Below are positions 18,029 to 26,817 of a stretch of DNA of 46,977 bases, piece after piece; within the stretch, counting starts at the first letter, position 1; every line of letters begins with the position of its first letter. The notes under the pieces were generated by a model. The model saw only the letters and a program-made list of their open reading frames with translations, was not told the origin of the DNA and made no database searches. This DNA is from an uncultured Oscillospiraceae bacterium. Its GTDB lineage: Bacteria; Bacillota; Clostridia; Oscillospirales; Oscillospiraceae. The stretch spans positions 1 to 46,977 of the forward strand of contig CAJUPU010000023.1 of assembly GCA_910588495.1 (NCBI GenBank), written 5' to 3'. The translations under genes and the position numbers were made by a program.

Positions 18029-18112
18029 AGAACCTGTATTCACAACCTCGATCCGCCCCCTGGCCGGGTCTTATCCCGGCATCCGGCGGTTTCGGCTGTG
18101 AATACAGGTTCT
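18029..18112 (-). repeat. MITE-like palindromic element, short copy (84 bp)
   Basis: Terminal inverted repeats AGAACCTGTATTCACA (18029-18044) and complement (18097-18112) differ from the long copy only at one base per arm. Read on the minus strand it matches the two ends of the 12099-12262 element (CAGCCGA then GCCGGATG at one side, GACCCGGCC and GATCGAGGTTGTGAAT at the other) with the middle missing. It is thus an internally deleted relative in inverted orientation. Confidence 0.8.
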
Positions 18113-18217
18113 AAATACAGCTGTGTGCCAAACTGGTATGAAAATTTTCTGACCGCCGATCCCACCCGCCATCTGACGGAGGGGACCCCCTTCGGGATCT
18201 GGAGAGGAAATACATAA
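18113..18217 (+). other. Open coding-like tail downstream of the short MITE copy
   Basis: Directly after the element a frame stays open for 34 codons (includes VPNWYENFLTADPTRHLTEG) with G/C-ending codons, then TAA. It may be the 3' end of a gene interrupted by the element. From 18218 to 18432 I see no gene and no clear terminator. Confidence 0.2.
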
Positions 18218-18432
18218 ACAAGACGGATATCGATAAGGGAAGGGCTCTCCCACAAAAAGGGGAACGCTTTGCAAAAGTTCAGCTATTGAAAAGTGTGGAA
18301 TAAACGACTCTCGGGATGCCTGTTATCTGTTTCTATGCGTCCCTGCCGATCTATTTCCCCGCAGTATCCAGGAGGAAGCTTCCTCTGCCCAACAACGGAT
18401 GATCCACTGGACGAACCGGAATGCAGCACTGT

Positions 18433-19347
18433 TCAGCGGCCCACGCCCAGCTCCTGAAAATGTGCCTTCAGCAGTTCCGCAAGGGACAGCAGAACTGGGC
18501 TGGCCTGATTGGAGCGCCAGATCGCGGAAAACGTACAGCGTTCCGAATAGTCGCGCAGCCGCACCCTGCAAAACGGAAAGGCCGCAGTGGGCCGGCACAG
18601 CTCGGGCAGCAGCATCACCGCCTGCCCGGTGGCCACCAGCATCTGTTGAGTTTCAAAATTGGGTACTTCAAAGGCCGGCACCAGATCGTTCCGGTGCCGC
18701 ATTTGCTCGATCACGATATGGCTGTATGCCTGGAGCCCAATGCACTCCTCATTCAGCACCGCAAACTTCTCTTCCTGGATGTCGGAAATGGACAGGCTCT
18801 CCGACTGGGCAAGCGGATGCTTCGGGGACACATAGAGATGGTAGCCGCAGGTGAACAGCGGCTCCACAACGGCGTCAGACACCGCCCCATCCCGGAGATC
18901 AAACGGCATGGCCACCGTCATGGCCACCTTGCCCAGGGCATATTTGTGCCGCAGCTCCACCGGGTTGTCTGCGCGAAACACGATCTGCATACTCGGGTAG
19001 CGATCCAGCAGGCGGTCGATGACGGCATAGATATGGGTCATATCCAGCCCGGGCCACACCCCCATGGAGACATACCCGGAAAGGTTGTTGGCCACACACC
19101 GCGCCTGAGACAGGGAGCGGGAATACTGCGCCAGCAGGTGCAGGCTGTTGGCATAGAAGGATTCCCCCGGCGCAGTAAGGGTAAACCCCCGTTTACTGCG
19201 CTCAAACAGCAGGAAGCCCAGTTCCGCCTCCATGGACGCGATCTGCTGACTGATCCCGGCCTGGGTGATGTGGTTCTTCTGGGCCGCCTTTGTAAAGCTG
19301 TCATATTTCACAATGTCCACAAAGCACTGGAGTTTTTCCAAATTCAC
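18433..19347 (-). CDS. LysR-family transcriptional regulator
   Basis: A 304-aa regulator. The winged HTH is at residues 1-60 (MNLEKLQCFVDIVKYDSFTK, ITQAGISQQIASMEAELGF), followed by the two-lobe ligand domain (about 88-300). The start is GTG at 19347, preceded by AGGAGGGAAGG; the longer frame reaching 19419 has no such site. It is divergent from the M24 and transporter genes, which it probably controls in response to their substrate, as is usual for LysR proteins. Confidence 0.92.
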   Translation of the reverse strand: MNLEKLQCFVDIVKYDSFTKAAQKNHITQAGISQQIASMEAELGFLLFERSKRGFTLTAPGESFYANSLHLLAQYSRSLSQARCVANNLSGYVSMGVWPGLDMTHIYAVIDRLLDRYPSMQIVFRADNPVELRHKYALGKVAMTVAMPFDLRDGAVSDAVVEPLFTCGYHLYVSPKHPLAQSESLSISDIQEEKFAVLNEECIGLQAYSHIVIEQMRHRNDLVPAFEVPNFETQQMLVATGQAVMLLPELCRPTAAFPFCRVRLRDYSERCTFSAIWRSNQASPVLLSLAELLKAHFQELGVGR

Positions 19348-19377
19348 ACCCTTCCCTCCTCTCCCAAGCTGATCCTT

Positions 19378-19406
19378 AGTATAGCACATATTTTCCAGTT
19401 TGCCAG
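19378..19406 (-). promoter_or_regulatory. Promoter of the LysR gene
   Basis: On the minus strand CTGGCA (19406-19401), 17 bases, TATACT (19383-19378). The AT-rich 110 bases up to 19490 must also hold the divergent promoter and LysR sites; I could not fix them with confidence. Confidence 0.5.
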
Positions 19407-19556
19407 CAGCAATGCACATATTGCACAGTATATTTTCTTATACGAGCGATAAAATATTCTGATTTGACTAAATCCGCATGGCCGGATATCCTGTAACCAG
19501 GCCAAGCGCTCTGAAAACGCGGCGTTGGCCGAAACTTGAAAAGGAGCGTGAACTGG

Positions 19557-20699
19557 ATGGATGCGAAGATCCAAGAACGGGATCGAAGGCTGGCGCTGTT
19601 CAACAACTTGATGGAGGCAGAAAACCTGGACGGGCTCATTTTCACCTCCACCGCCCAGCAGACCTGTCAGATAGCAGTTAAATATGCCACAAACTATCCT
19701 CTGACCACCCGAAGGGGCTTCGCCTGCATGGCCCGGGGCAGGATGCCCCGCCTGTTCCTCCCCACCGTGGGCCAGCAATTCCATGCCAGGGCACTGAGCT
19801 GGCTGCCTTCGGAGGATATCGTCAGCGGCGATCTGATGACTGGGGTGCTGGGGTTCATCCGGTCCCTTCCGGGGGACCGCCTGAGGATCGGCCTGTATGA
19901 GCCGGATCAGATCCCGGTGTCCATATACCGCGAACTCACCGGCTCGGGGGCGGAATTTGTGGATATCACCGCCCATCTCACCCAGCTCCGGGCGCCCAAA
20001 TCCGCATATGAGCTGGAGCTGCTGGAGGCGGCCTCCTCCATTGCGGTGGGATCCTTCCAGTGGATCCTGCGCCATCTCAGGCCCGGCGTCACCGAGCAGG
20101 AGCTGATCGGCGGCGCGGAGGGCTTTCTGCGGGCACGGGGCGCAGAGGATACCTTGGTCCTCACCCGCTCGGAAAAGCCCCACACCTTCATTGCCCGCCC
20201 CAAAAACGTGCCGGTCAAGCCGGACGGCGTTTTTGTCTACTCCTGTGAGGTAGCGGGTCCAGGCGGCTATTGGTCCCAGCTGGTGCGGCCCGTCTTTATG
20301 GCCCGCAGCTGCCAGGAGGAGGCCTATCAGGTGCTTCAGGTGATCCGGGAGGCCCTCGCCGCCGGAGAAGCCCTGCTCAGGCCGGGAAACCGGATCTGTG
20401 ACGTGGATGGAGCCATCGCCGGGGTGGTCAAGCTCCGAGGCTGTCATGCGGGGGTCTGGTCCGGCCACGGGATGGGGGCCGATCTCGGCGATGGCATCGA
20501 CATCGGAGCCCCCAACAAAATGGAGCTGGTCCCGAACATGGTCCTCACCCTGCATCCCAGCGTGGTGGGCGAGTCGGACGGCCTGCTTTACGGGAATACC
20601 TATGTGATAACGGAGACCGGCAGTCGAAATCTGACTCCGGGCTATGCCGACAGCTGTTACCTGGAGGATCTATTGAAGGAATTGGACACAAAAGGCTGA
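19557..20699 (+). CDS. M24-fold (creatinase/prolidase-like) protein lacking metal ligands
   Basis: A 380-aa protein with the creatinase-type N-terminal domain (to about residue 150) and the pita-bread M24 domain (about 155-375). In metal-dependent M24 peptidases five ligands (Asp, Asp, His, Glu, Glu) are conserved. Here the Asp strand reads YSCEVAGPGGYWSQ, the Glu motif reads TLHPSVVGE and the last one reads LYGNTYVITE, so only the His of SGHGMGADLGDG remains. Creatinase itself works without metal, so this is more likely a creatinase-like hydrolase than a peptidase. The ATG follows AAAGGAG. It is cotranscribed with the transporter 14 bases downstream, which may import its substrate. Confidence 0.83.
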   Translation: MDAKIQERDRRLALFNNLMEAENLDGLIFTSTAQQTCQIAVKYATNYPLTTRRGFACMARGRMPRLFLPTVGQQFHARALSWLPSEDIVSGDLMTGVLGFIRSLPGDRLRIGLYEPDQIPVSIYRELTGSGAEFVDITAHLTQLRAPKSAYELELLEAASSIAVGSFQWILRHLRPGVTEQELIGGAEGFLRARGAEDTLVLTRSEKPHTFIARPKNVPVKPDGVFVYSCEVAGPGGYWSQLVRPVFMARSCQEEAYQVLQVIREALAAGEALLRPGNRICDVDGAIAGVVKLRGCHAGVWSGHGMGADLGDGIDIGAPNKMELVPNMVLTLHPSVVGESDGLLYGNTYVITETGSRNLTPGYADSCYLEDLLKELDTKG

Positions 20700-20713
20700 T
20701 CGGAGGGGATCAT

Positions 20714-22207
20714 ATGTCAAATCTCAGCGAAAAGAGACACAGCTATCTCGGATACGCCGTCAAACTGGCCGCAGGGCTGTTCCTCATCTTTGTCTTTGGA
20801 CGGATCTGCCCCTCGTGGGGCGGGATCGCACAGACCGGCATCCAGGCCATCGGCATCTTTTTCGGGCTGATCTTCCTGCTGTCCAATGCAGAATTTGGCC
20901 TGATCCTGCCCTCCCTTCTGGGGTTTCTCGCGGTGCTGCTCACAGACGCCTATACCCCCAATTCCCTGATGGCCGCCACCTTTGGCAACTCCACCGTGGT
21001 GCAGATCATTTTTGCCTATGTGCTCTGCCAGACCATCATCGACACCGGCGCGGGGGAATTCATCGCCAAATGGCTCCTGACGCGCAAGAGCCTTCACGGG
21101 CGGCCCTACCTGTTCTGCTTCGTTTTCTTTTTCGCCTCCTGGGTCATGGGCGCATTCGCCAAGATCGGCGGGATCGTGTTTGTGATCGCCCTGCTGGACT
21201 CCCTGGTGGAAAAGCTGGACTACGAAAAAACCGGGAGCTTCAACCGCTGGATGTCCCTGGGCTCCTTTGTGTCGGCCTGCATTGGAATGGCGCTCATCCC
21301 GTTCCAAGGGCTGCCCCTTGTGATCTTCGGGGCCATTCTCAGCGCCATGGCACAGAGCGGGATCGTCCTGAATTACGCCGTCTATATGCTGTCCATCACG
21401 GTCTTTTCCATGGCCTTTATCGCCCTGTTCGCCTTGGCCATGAAACTGTGCCGGGTGGAGGTGTCCCGGCTGGGCAGCTTCGATCTGAGCTGCATCGGCA
21501 GCGGGGAGGAGAACGGCGCGCTGCGCATGACCCGCAAGCAGCTCCTCGCCTGCCTGATCTTTGTATTCGCCATCGCCTACTCCGTGGTCATGGCCTTCCT
21601 CAGCCCGGACAGCCCGGTGGGCCGGCTCCTGTCCATCTTCGACCAATGCACCTGGTTCATCCTGGCGCTGGTCATCTTCTTCCTTCTGCGGGAGGAGGGC
21701 AAGCCCCTGCTGGACGCCGAGCAGACCTTCCGGCGGAGCGTTTCCTGGGGGATCGTGCTGGCGGTGTGTATTTTCAACGTGATCGGCGGAATGCTGGCCA
21801 ACCCGGAGTTTGGAGTCCGGGGCTGGTTGAACAGCCTGCTGGAGCCGGTGTTTTCCGGTCTGCCCTTCCCGGTGTTCATGCTGCTGATCTGCCTTGTCTC
21901 CACCATCTGCACAAACCTGTTCGCCAACGCGGCCGTGGGCTTGATCGTGGGTACGCTCACCATGCCGTTCGCCATCACCTACGGCGAGACCCTGGGGATC
22001 AATGTCACGGTATACGGCGCGGCCGTCACCATGTCCGCCATGTTCTCCTTTATGACCATGGCCGCGGCGGGCTATGTGCCCCTGCTACTCACCCGGCCCT
22101 GCATCCAGCAGAACCAAAAATTCCTTTGGGGCGTTGGCGGCGGCACCTGCCTTGGAGGCATCGCGCTCATGGCCGCCGTCTTTACCGCGCTGGCCTATAT
22201 CCTCTGA
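20714..22207 (+). CDS. DASS/ion-transporter superfamily permease
   Basis: A 497-aa polytopic membrane protein with about 11-12 predicted segments. Two internally related halves each carry a re-entrant-like region (ATFGNSTVVQIIFAYV in the first half, STICTNLFANAAVGLIVGT in the second), typical of the divalent-anion:Na+ symporter and related ion transporter families. The ATG follows CGGAGGGG, 14 bases after the M24 gene. I infer import of a carboxylate or amide-bearing substrate for the M24 protein. The exact family and substrate are uncertain. Confidence 0.82.
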   Translation: MSNLSEKRHSYLGYAVKLAAGLFLIFVFGRICPSWGGIAQTGIQAIGIFFGLIFLLSNAEFGLILPSLLGFLAVLLTDAYTPNSLMAATFGNSTVVQIIFAYVLCQTIIDTGAGEFIAKWLLTRKSLHGRPYLFCFVFFFASWVMGAFAKIGGIVFVIALLDSLVEKLDYEKTGSFNRWMSLGSFVSACIGMALIPFQGLPLVIFGAILSAMAQSGIVLNYAVYMLSITVFSMAFIALFALAMKLCRVEVSRLGSFDLSCIGSGEENGALRMTRKQLLACLIFVFAIAYSVVMAFLSPDSPVGRLLSIFDQCTWFILALVIFFLLREEGKPLLDAEQTFRRSVSWGIVLAVCIFNVIGGMLANPEFGVRGWLNSLLEPVFSGLPFPVFMLLICLVSTICTNLFANAAVGLIVGTLTMPFAITYGETLGINVTVYGAAVTMSAMFSFMTMAAAGYVPLLLTRPCIQQNQKFLWGVGGGTCLGGIALMAAVFTALAYIL

Positions 22208-22358
22208 TAAGATCCCCCAAACAGCCGGCCAGCGCACCATCTGGGGGACAGCTCCAGAAAGCATCCTCTTCTGGAGCGGATATGTCCCAAAGGGACCAAC
22301 AAGCCGCCGGCAGCTCATGGCCCGCGGGCCGTCGGTCCAGATCCGGCCCCCGCAGCCG

Positions 22359-22394
22359 AAGATCCCCCGATTTCCAGAGAAATCGGGGGATCTT
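22359..22394 (+). terminator. 16-bp perfect hairpin, terminator
   Basis: AAGATCCCCCGATTTC (22359-22374), loop CAGA, complement at 22379-22394, then CTCTGTTGC. A second hairpin (GCTCCAGAA 22251-22259 with TTCTGGAGC 22269-22277) precedes it. Together they separate the LysR/M24 unit from the next operon. Apart from these I see nothing in 22208-22455. Confidence 0.75.
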
Positions 22395-22455
22395 CTCTGT
22401 TGCTTCGTTTTTGCAAGGCGTCCCATCCTTTCTTTTGGGATCGGCCGGATGTGGA

Positions 22456-22483
22456 TTGCAAACCGGCGCAAGATCGGTATAAT
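22456..22483 (+). promoter_or_regulatory. Promoter of the thiazoline/cysteine operon
   Basis: TTGCAA (22456-22461), 16-base spacer, TATAAT (22478-22483). It is the only strong promoter between the terminator and the sensor kinase. Confidence 0.7.
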
Positions 22484-22574
22484 AGGGGGGAGCGCGATCT
22501 CAAACAACGGCCGGAGGGATCCTGCACCGCCTGCGCGGTCCCGCCGGGACCGGCTGTCATAGGATCGACGAGGA

Positions 22575-24289
22575 ATGATGAGAGGAGGGATCGGCCCAAA
22601 CGGTTCCTGCTCTCCTACTGCCTGCTGTGCGTGGCGCCGTTTTTGCTGCTGGGCATCCTGGTGGCCAACATCAGCAGGGAGGCCATCGAGAAGGAGCTGC
22701 TCAACGCGGCGGAGGTGGCCCTGGACGAGAGCTGGCGCAGCATCGCCACCCTGACGGAGGAGGCCCGCCAGCGGGCGCTGTCGGTGGCCAACAGCGCCGC
22801 CGTCCAGGGGCGCCTCCAGGCCCTGGCGGAGGAAGAGGACCCGGAGGCGCGGCAGGCCCATTTCCGCGCCTTGAACGACGTGCTGGAGCAGTTTCCCTCC
22901 AGCGCGGGCTACCTGCGCGTCCACATGGTGCTGACCTCCGACCGGGAGGACGAGCGGGAGCTGGCCCTGCCCATGGTGTCGGTGCGGCCCTCCGATTGTC
23001 AGGAGGATTGGTACCGCAAGGCGGCGGACGCCCCCAACGGCTTCCATTGGAGCTTGTGGAGCGGCTCCGGCGCCGCCCTGCGGCAGTCGAAGATGATCTA
23101 CAGCGCCCGAAACTGGACCGACCTTGTGGGCATGGTGGTGGTGGACGTGAACCCGGAGGAGCTGCGGGGCATCGCCGTCAGCCAGACCCGCAGCGCCAAC
23201 CGCCTCTACCTGGTGGACGGCGACGGGGCCATCATCTACCCGTACTACAACTACGACAAGATCCCGGAGGATATCCTCACCGCCCCGGCGGGGGTGTACC
23301 AGGTGGGGGACAAGCAGCTTCTGGTGCGGCGGATGGCGGGGACGGGGTGGAACCTGATCAAGATCGTGGCCCTGTCCGAGCTGAAGGGGCGCACCGAACA
23401 GATCCAGATCACCATCATCACTGTGGCGGCGCTGTTCCTGTGTCTGTCGGTGGCGGCGGCGGTCTATTTTTCCATGCACATCTCCGGCCCCCTCAGCCGC
23501 CTGGCCCAAAAAATGCGCAAGGCCCGGGCCGGGGAGCTGGCCCCGGTGGAGGGCGGCCCCCAAAAGGGGGAGGTGGGGGAGCTGTACCAGAGCTTCAACT
23601 ACATGATCGACCACCTGAACGTCCAGATCGAGCGGACCTATATCTCTCAGATCAATGAGAAGGACGCGGAGCTACGGGCCCTCCAGGCCCAGATCAACCC
23701 CCATTTCCTATACAATACCCTGGATTCCATCAACTGGCTGGCCCTGCGCTGCAGGGCCTATGACATCAGCGAGATGGTGGTGGCCCTGTCGGACATGCTC
23801 CGCTTGAGCCTGAACAAGGGTAAGAACACCATCCTGCTCCAGGACGAGCTGCGCCAGGTGGACAGCTATATCACCCTCCAGAAGGTGCGCTACTCCAACC
23901 GGTTCAGCGTCCGGTATGAGGTGGAGGAGGGCGCGCGGGGCAGGCGGATCATCAAGATGCTGCTCCAGCCCATCGTGGAGAACGCCATCGTCCACGGCTT
24001 TGAGGACATCGAGAGCGGCGGGATGATCGTGATCGGCGTGACGCGGGGGGAGGGGCTGCTCCACTTTTCGGTACGCAACAACGGGGCGCTCATCGACCTG
24101 GAGAAGGCGGCCCAGCGCCTGGGCGGAGCGGCGGAGCCGGAGGGATCCCCGGGGGGCTACGGCATCCGCAACGTCAACGAGCGCATCAAGGGGACCTACG
24201 GGGCCCAGTACGGGATCCGGTACGCGATCCGGGACGGCATGACGGCGGCGGAATTTTCCATCCCAGAGGAGGTGGGCGAACATGACTGA
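22575..24289 (+). CDS. Sensor histidine kinase, YesM type, start codon unclear
   Basis: About 571 aa. TM1 (RFLLSYCLLCVAPFLLLGIL), an extracellular dCache-like sensor region of about 250 residues, TM2 (ITVAALFLCLSVAAAVYF), HAMP, phospho-His in AQINPHFLYNTLDSI, and HATPase_c with LLQPIVENAIVHG and a GGYGIRNVNERI G-box. The kinase frame has no ATG, GTG or TTG between the promoter and TM1. Tandem ATGs at 22575 and 22578 lie in another frame and would join if one A were missing from the AAA at 22598-22600. Alternatively the codon CCC at 22595, six bases after AGGAGGG and before AAA CGG TTC, may stand where an ATG was lost. It overlaps the regulator by eight bases. Confidence 0.85.
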
Positions 24290-25385
24290 ACGGCTCAAGG
24301 TGCTGATCGCCGACGACGAGAAGATCGCCCGAGAGGGGCTGCGGGACCTGGTGGACTGGGCGGAGCTGGGCATGGAGGTGGCGTTCTGCGCCGTCAACGG
24401 CCGGGAGGCGCTGGACTACCTGTGCGCCCACCCGGTGGACGTGCTGCTCACCGACATCAAAATGCCCCGCATGGACGGGCTGGAGCTGCTCCAGGAGCTG
24501 TCGGAGCGGGGGATCGGCCCGGCCGTCATCGTGTTCAGCGGCTTTTCCGATTTCCAATACGCCCAGCGGGCCATCCGCTATGGCGTGCTCAATTATCTGC
24601 TCAAGCCCATCCGCATGGGGGAGCTGACCGCCGCCCTCCAGCAGGCCGCCGTCCGGGTGCGGCGGGCCGGGGCGGCCCAGGCCCCGGACGTGGAGGAGTA
24701 CGCCCGCTTCAAAACGCAGACGCGGGCCCGGGCGGAGGAGCTGACGGCGGAGCTGGGGCGGCAGGTGTGCCTGGGCGGGGAGGGGCAGGCCCGGGCCCTG
24801 TGCGCCCAGATGGAGGAGCTCTTCCAGCGGGAGGGCTATTCCGCCGCCACCTTCCGCAAATACGCCTTTCAGAGCCTTTACACCATCTCCAAAGAGGTCA
24901 GCCGCTTCACCGGCGGGGAGGATGTGCTGCTGGAGGACACCGAGCGGATGGCGGCGCTGTCCCTGGCCCGGACCCGGGAGGAGACGGCCGGACAGTTCCG
25001 GGCCTGCGTGGACAGCCTGTGCGGCTATGTCCGCGGGCTGAAGCGCTCCGGCAAGCGGCGCATCATCGAGGAGCTGCTGACCATCCTCCAGCACCGCTTT
25101 GGGGACGAGGAGCTGAATTTGAACGGGCTGGCGGAGCAGCTTGGGGTGACGCCCAACTACCTCAGCGCCCTGTTCCGGCGGGAGATGGGCCAGACCTTCT
25201 CCGCCTATCTGGAGAGCTACCGGATCGAAAAGGCCCAGGACCTGCTGCGGGACGTGCGCTATAAAGTGTACGAGGTGGCCGCGGCGGTGGGCTACAGCGA
25301 CCCGCGGCACTTCGGCAAGGTGTTCAAAGCCCGCACCGGCCGCACCCCTCTGGAATACCGGAACCGGGAGCTGGGGGACGAGTGA
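24282..25385 (+). CDS. Response regulator, YesN/AraC type
   Basis: A 367-aa regulator. The receiver (residues 1-120) has D11/D12, phospho-acceptor D58 in LLTDIKMP and a Lys-Pro in NYLLKPIRM. A helical linker precedes the AraC-type DNA-binding domain (about 265-365) with LNGLAEQLGVTPNYLSALFR and AVGYSDPRHFGKVFKARTG. The gene overlaps the kinase. It probably controls the transporter and catabolic genes immediately downstream. Confidence 0.92.
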   Translation: MTERLKVLIADDEKIAREGLRDLVDWAELGMEVAFCAVNGREALDYLCAHPVDVLLTDIKMPRMDGLELLQELSERGIGPAVIVFSGFSDFQYAQRAIRYGVLNYLLKPIRMGELTAALQQAAVRVRRAGAAQAPDVEEYARFKTQTRARAEELTAELGRQVCLGGEGQARALCAQMEELFQREGYSAATFRKYAFQSLYTISKEVSRFTGGEDVLLEDTERMAALSLARTREETAGQFRACVDSLCGYVRGLKRSGKRRIIEELLTILQHRFGDEELNLNGLAEQLGVTPNYLSALFRREMGQTFSAYLESYRIEKAQDLLRDVRYKVYEVAAAVGYSDPRHFGKVFKARTGRTPLEYRNRELGDE

Positions 25386-25506
25386 AGGGCAAATGTGTAG
25401 GATATGACCATAAATGATAGAACAGGCGCGTTTCCTTCTATGCAGATCTTCTGTATGATAGAGACAGTGAAAGCCGGAAGGGCTGAGAAAAAGGAGGAAA
25501 CCAGTT

Positions 25507-26733
25507 ATGAAAGGCATGAAACGCTCTCTTGCGCTGATCCTGGCCATGGCGGTGGCGCTGATGTGTGCCGCCGGGTGCGCCGCCGGCGGGGACAAGGCCA
25601 GCCAGCCGCCCAGCGCCGCCAGCACCGCCCCCACCCAGCAGGGAGGCGCGGGGGATGAGGCCAAAGATCCCATCCGGATCGGCCTGAGCACCCCCATCAC
25701 CGGCAGCTTCGCCGAGAACGGCATCGGCACCCAGGCCGCGGTGGAAATGGCGGTGGAGGAGATCAACGCCAAGGGCGGCATCAACGGCCGGCTGGTGGAG
25801 CTGGAGATCCAGGACAGCAAGAGCGACGCCACCCAGGCGGCCCAGATCGCCACCATGTTCACCGAGGACAGCTCCATCCTGGCCGAGATCGGCGACTTCG
25901 CCAGCGGCGCGTGCATCGCCGCCGCCCCCATCTACCAGGAGGCGGGCATGGTGCAGCTCTCGCCCACCGCGTCCAACCCGGACTACACCCTACAGGGCGA
26001 CTGCATGTTCTCCATCTTCGGCAAGACCACCGATGAGGGCAGGTTCATCGCCGACTACCTGCTGAAAAAGTACATGGGCGCCCAGAACGTAGGAGTCATC
26101 TATGTCAACAGCGACTGGGGCGTGGAGGCCTACGACATCCTGTCCGGCTGCTGCCAGGACAACGGGGTGAACATCGTGGCCAGCGAGACCTTCTTCGAGG
26201 GGGAGAAGGACTTCAACGCCATCCTCACCAAGGTCCGCCAGACCAACCCCGACACCGTGATGCTCATGATGGGCTATGACAGCGGCGCGGTGGCCATCAA
26301 GCAGATCCGGCAGATGGACTGGGACGTGAAGGTGGGCATCTCCGGCCTGGCCTACTCCGAGCAGCTCATCACCCTGGGCGGCGCGGACTGCGAGGGCGTG
26401 CTGAGCGAGATCGGCTTCGTCATCGACGAGACCAACCCGGAGATGATGGCCTTCGCCACCGAGTTCGAGAAGCGCACCGGCTTTGCCCCCAACATGATGA
26501 TGACCTGCGCCTACGACGCCATGAACATGCTGGCCCAGGCCATCGAGAACTGCGGCGATGATGTGGACCGCGCCTCCGTGCGGGACGCCCTGGCGGCGCT
26601 GGAGGGCTTCGAGGGGCTGACCGGCCCCAAGACCTTCAACGAGGACCGCACCATCACCCAGCGCAACTTCAAGATCGTCACCATCCAGGACGGCGCCTGG
26701 AAGGTGCTCACCGACTCGGACTACATCGACTGA
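25507..26733 (+). CDS. livK: Branched-chain-amino-acid-type ABC substrate-binding lipoprotein
   Basis: A 408-aa LivK/LivJ-like type I periplasmic binding protein. Lipobox CAAGC with C24, a short Ala/Gln/Pro linker, then the fold beginning PIRIGLSTPITGSFAENG, with IYVNSDWGVEAYD in the second lobe. The ATG follows AAAGGAGGAAA. A weak -10 (TATGAT at 25454-25459) upstream may give extra transcription. LivK-like proteins bind many amino-acid-like ligands, so the name does not fix the substrate. In this operon a cyclic or acylated cysteine derivative is the likely ligand (inference). Confidence 0.92.
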   Translation: MKGMKRSLALILAMAVALMCAAGCAAGGDKASQPPSAASTAPTQQGGAGDEAKDPIRIGLSTPITGSFAENGIGTQAAVEMAVEEINAKGGINGRLVELEIQDSKSDATQAAQIATMFTEDSSILAEIGDFASGACIAAAPIYQEAGMVQLSPTASNPDYTLQGDCMFSIFGKTTDEGRFIADYLLKKYMGAQNVGVIYVNSDWGVEAYDILSGCCQDNGVNIVASETFFEGEKDFNAILTKVRQTNPDTVMLMMGYDSGAVAIKQIRQMDWDVKVGISGLAYSEQLITLGGADCEGVLSEIGFVIDETNPEMMAFATEFEKRTGFAPNMMMTCAYDAMNMLAQAIENCGDDVDRASVRDALAALEGFEGLTGPKTFNEDRTITQRNFKIVTIQDGAWKVLTDSDYID

Positions 26734-26750
26734 GAGCAGAAAAACACCGG

Positions 26751-26788
26751 AACGGGGCAAGGCGGCGCGCACTGCCTTGCCCCGTTTT
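26751..26788 (+). terminator. Intercistronic hairpin with short T run
   Basis: AACGGGGCAAGGC (26751-26763) pairs with GCCTTGCCCCGTT (26774-26786), ending in TTTT. It lies between the binding-protein gene and livH and probably lowers transcription of the permease and enzyme genes relative to the binding protein. Confidence 0.65.
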
Positions 26789-26817
26789 GACCCTAAAAGA
26801 GAAGGAGGGACCATGAT

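Noticed and set aside
22208..22455. A riboswitch or T-box in the gap before the thiazoline/cysteine operon
   Set aside because: The hairpins lie upstream of the operon promoter, and no T-box sequence or known aptamer consensus is visible; they are better read as terminators of the preceding unit.
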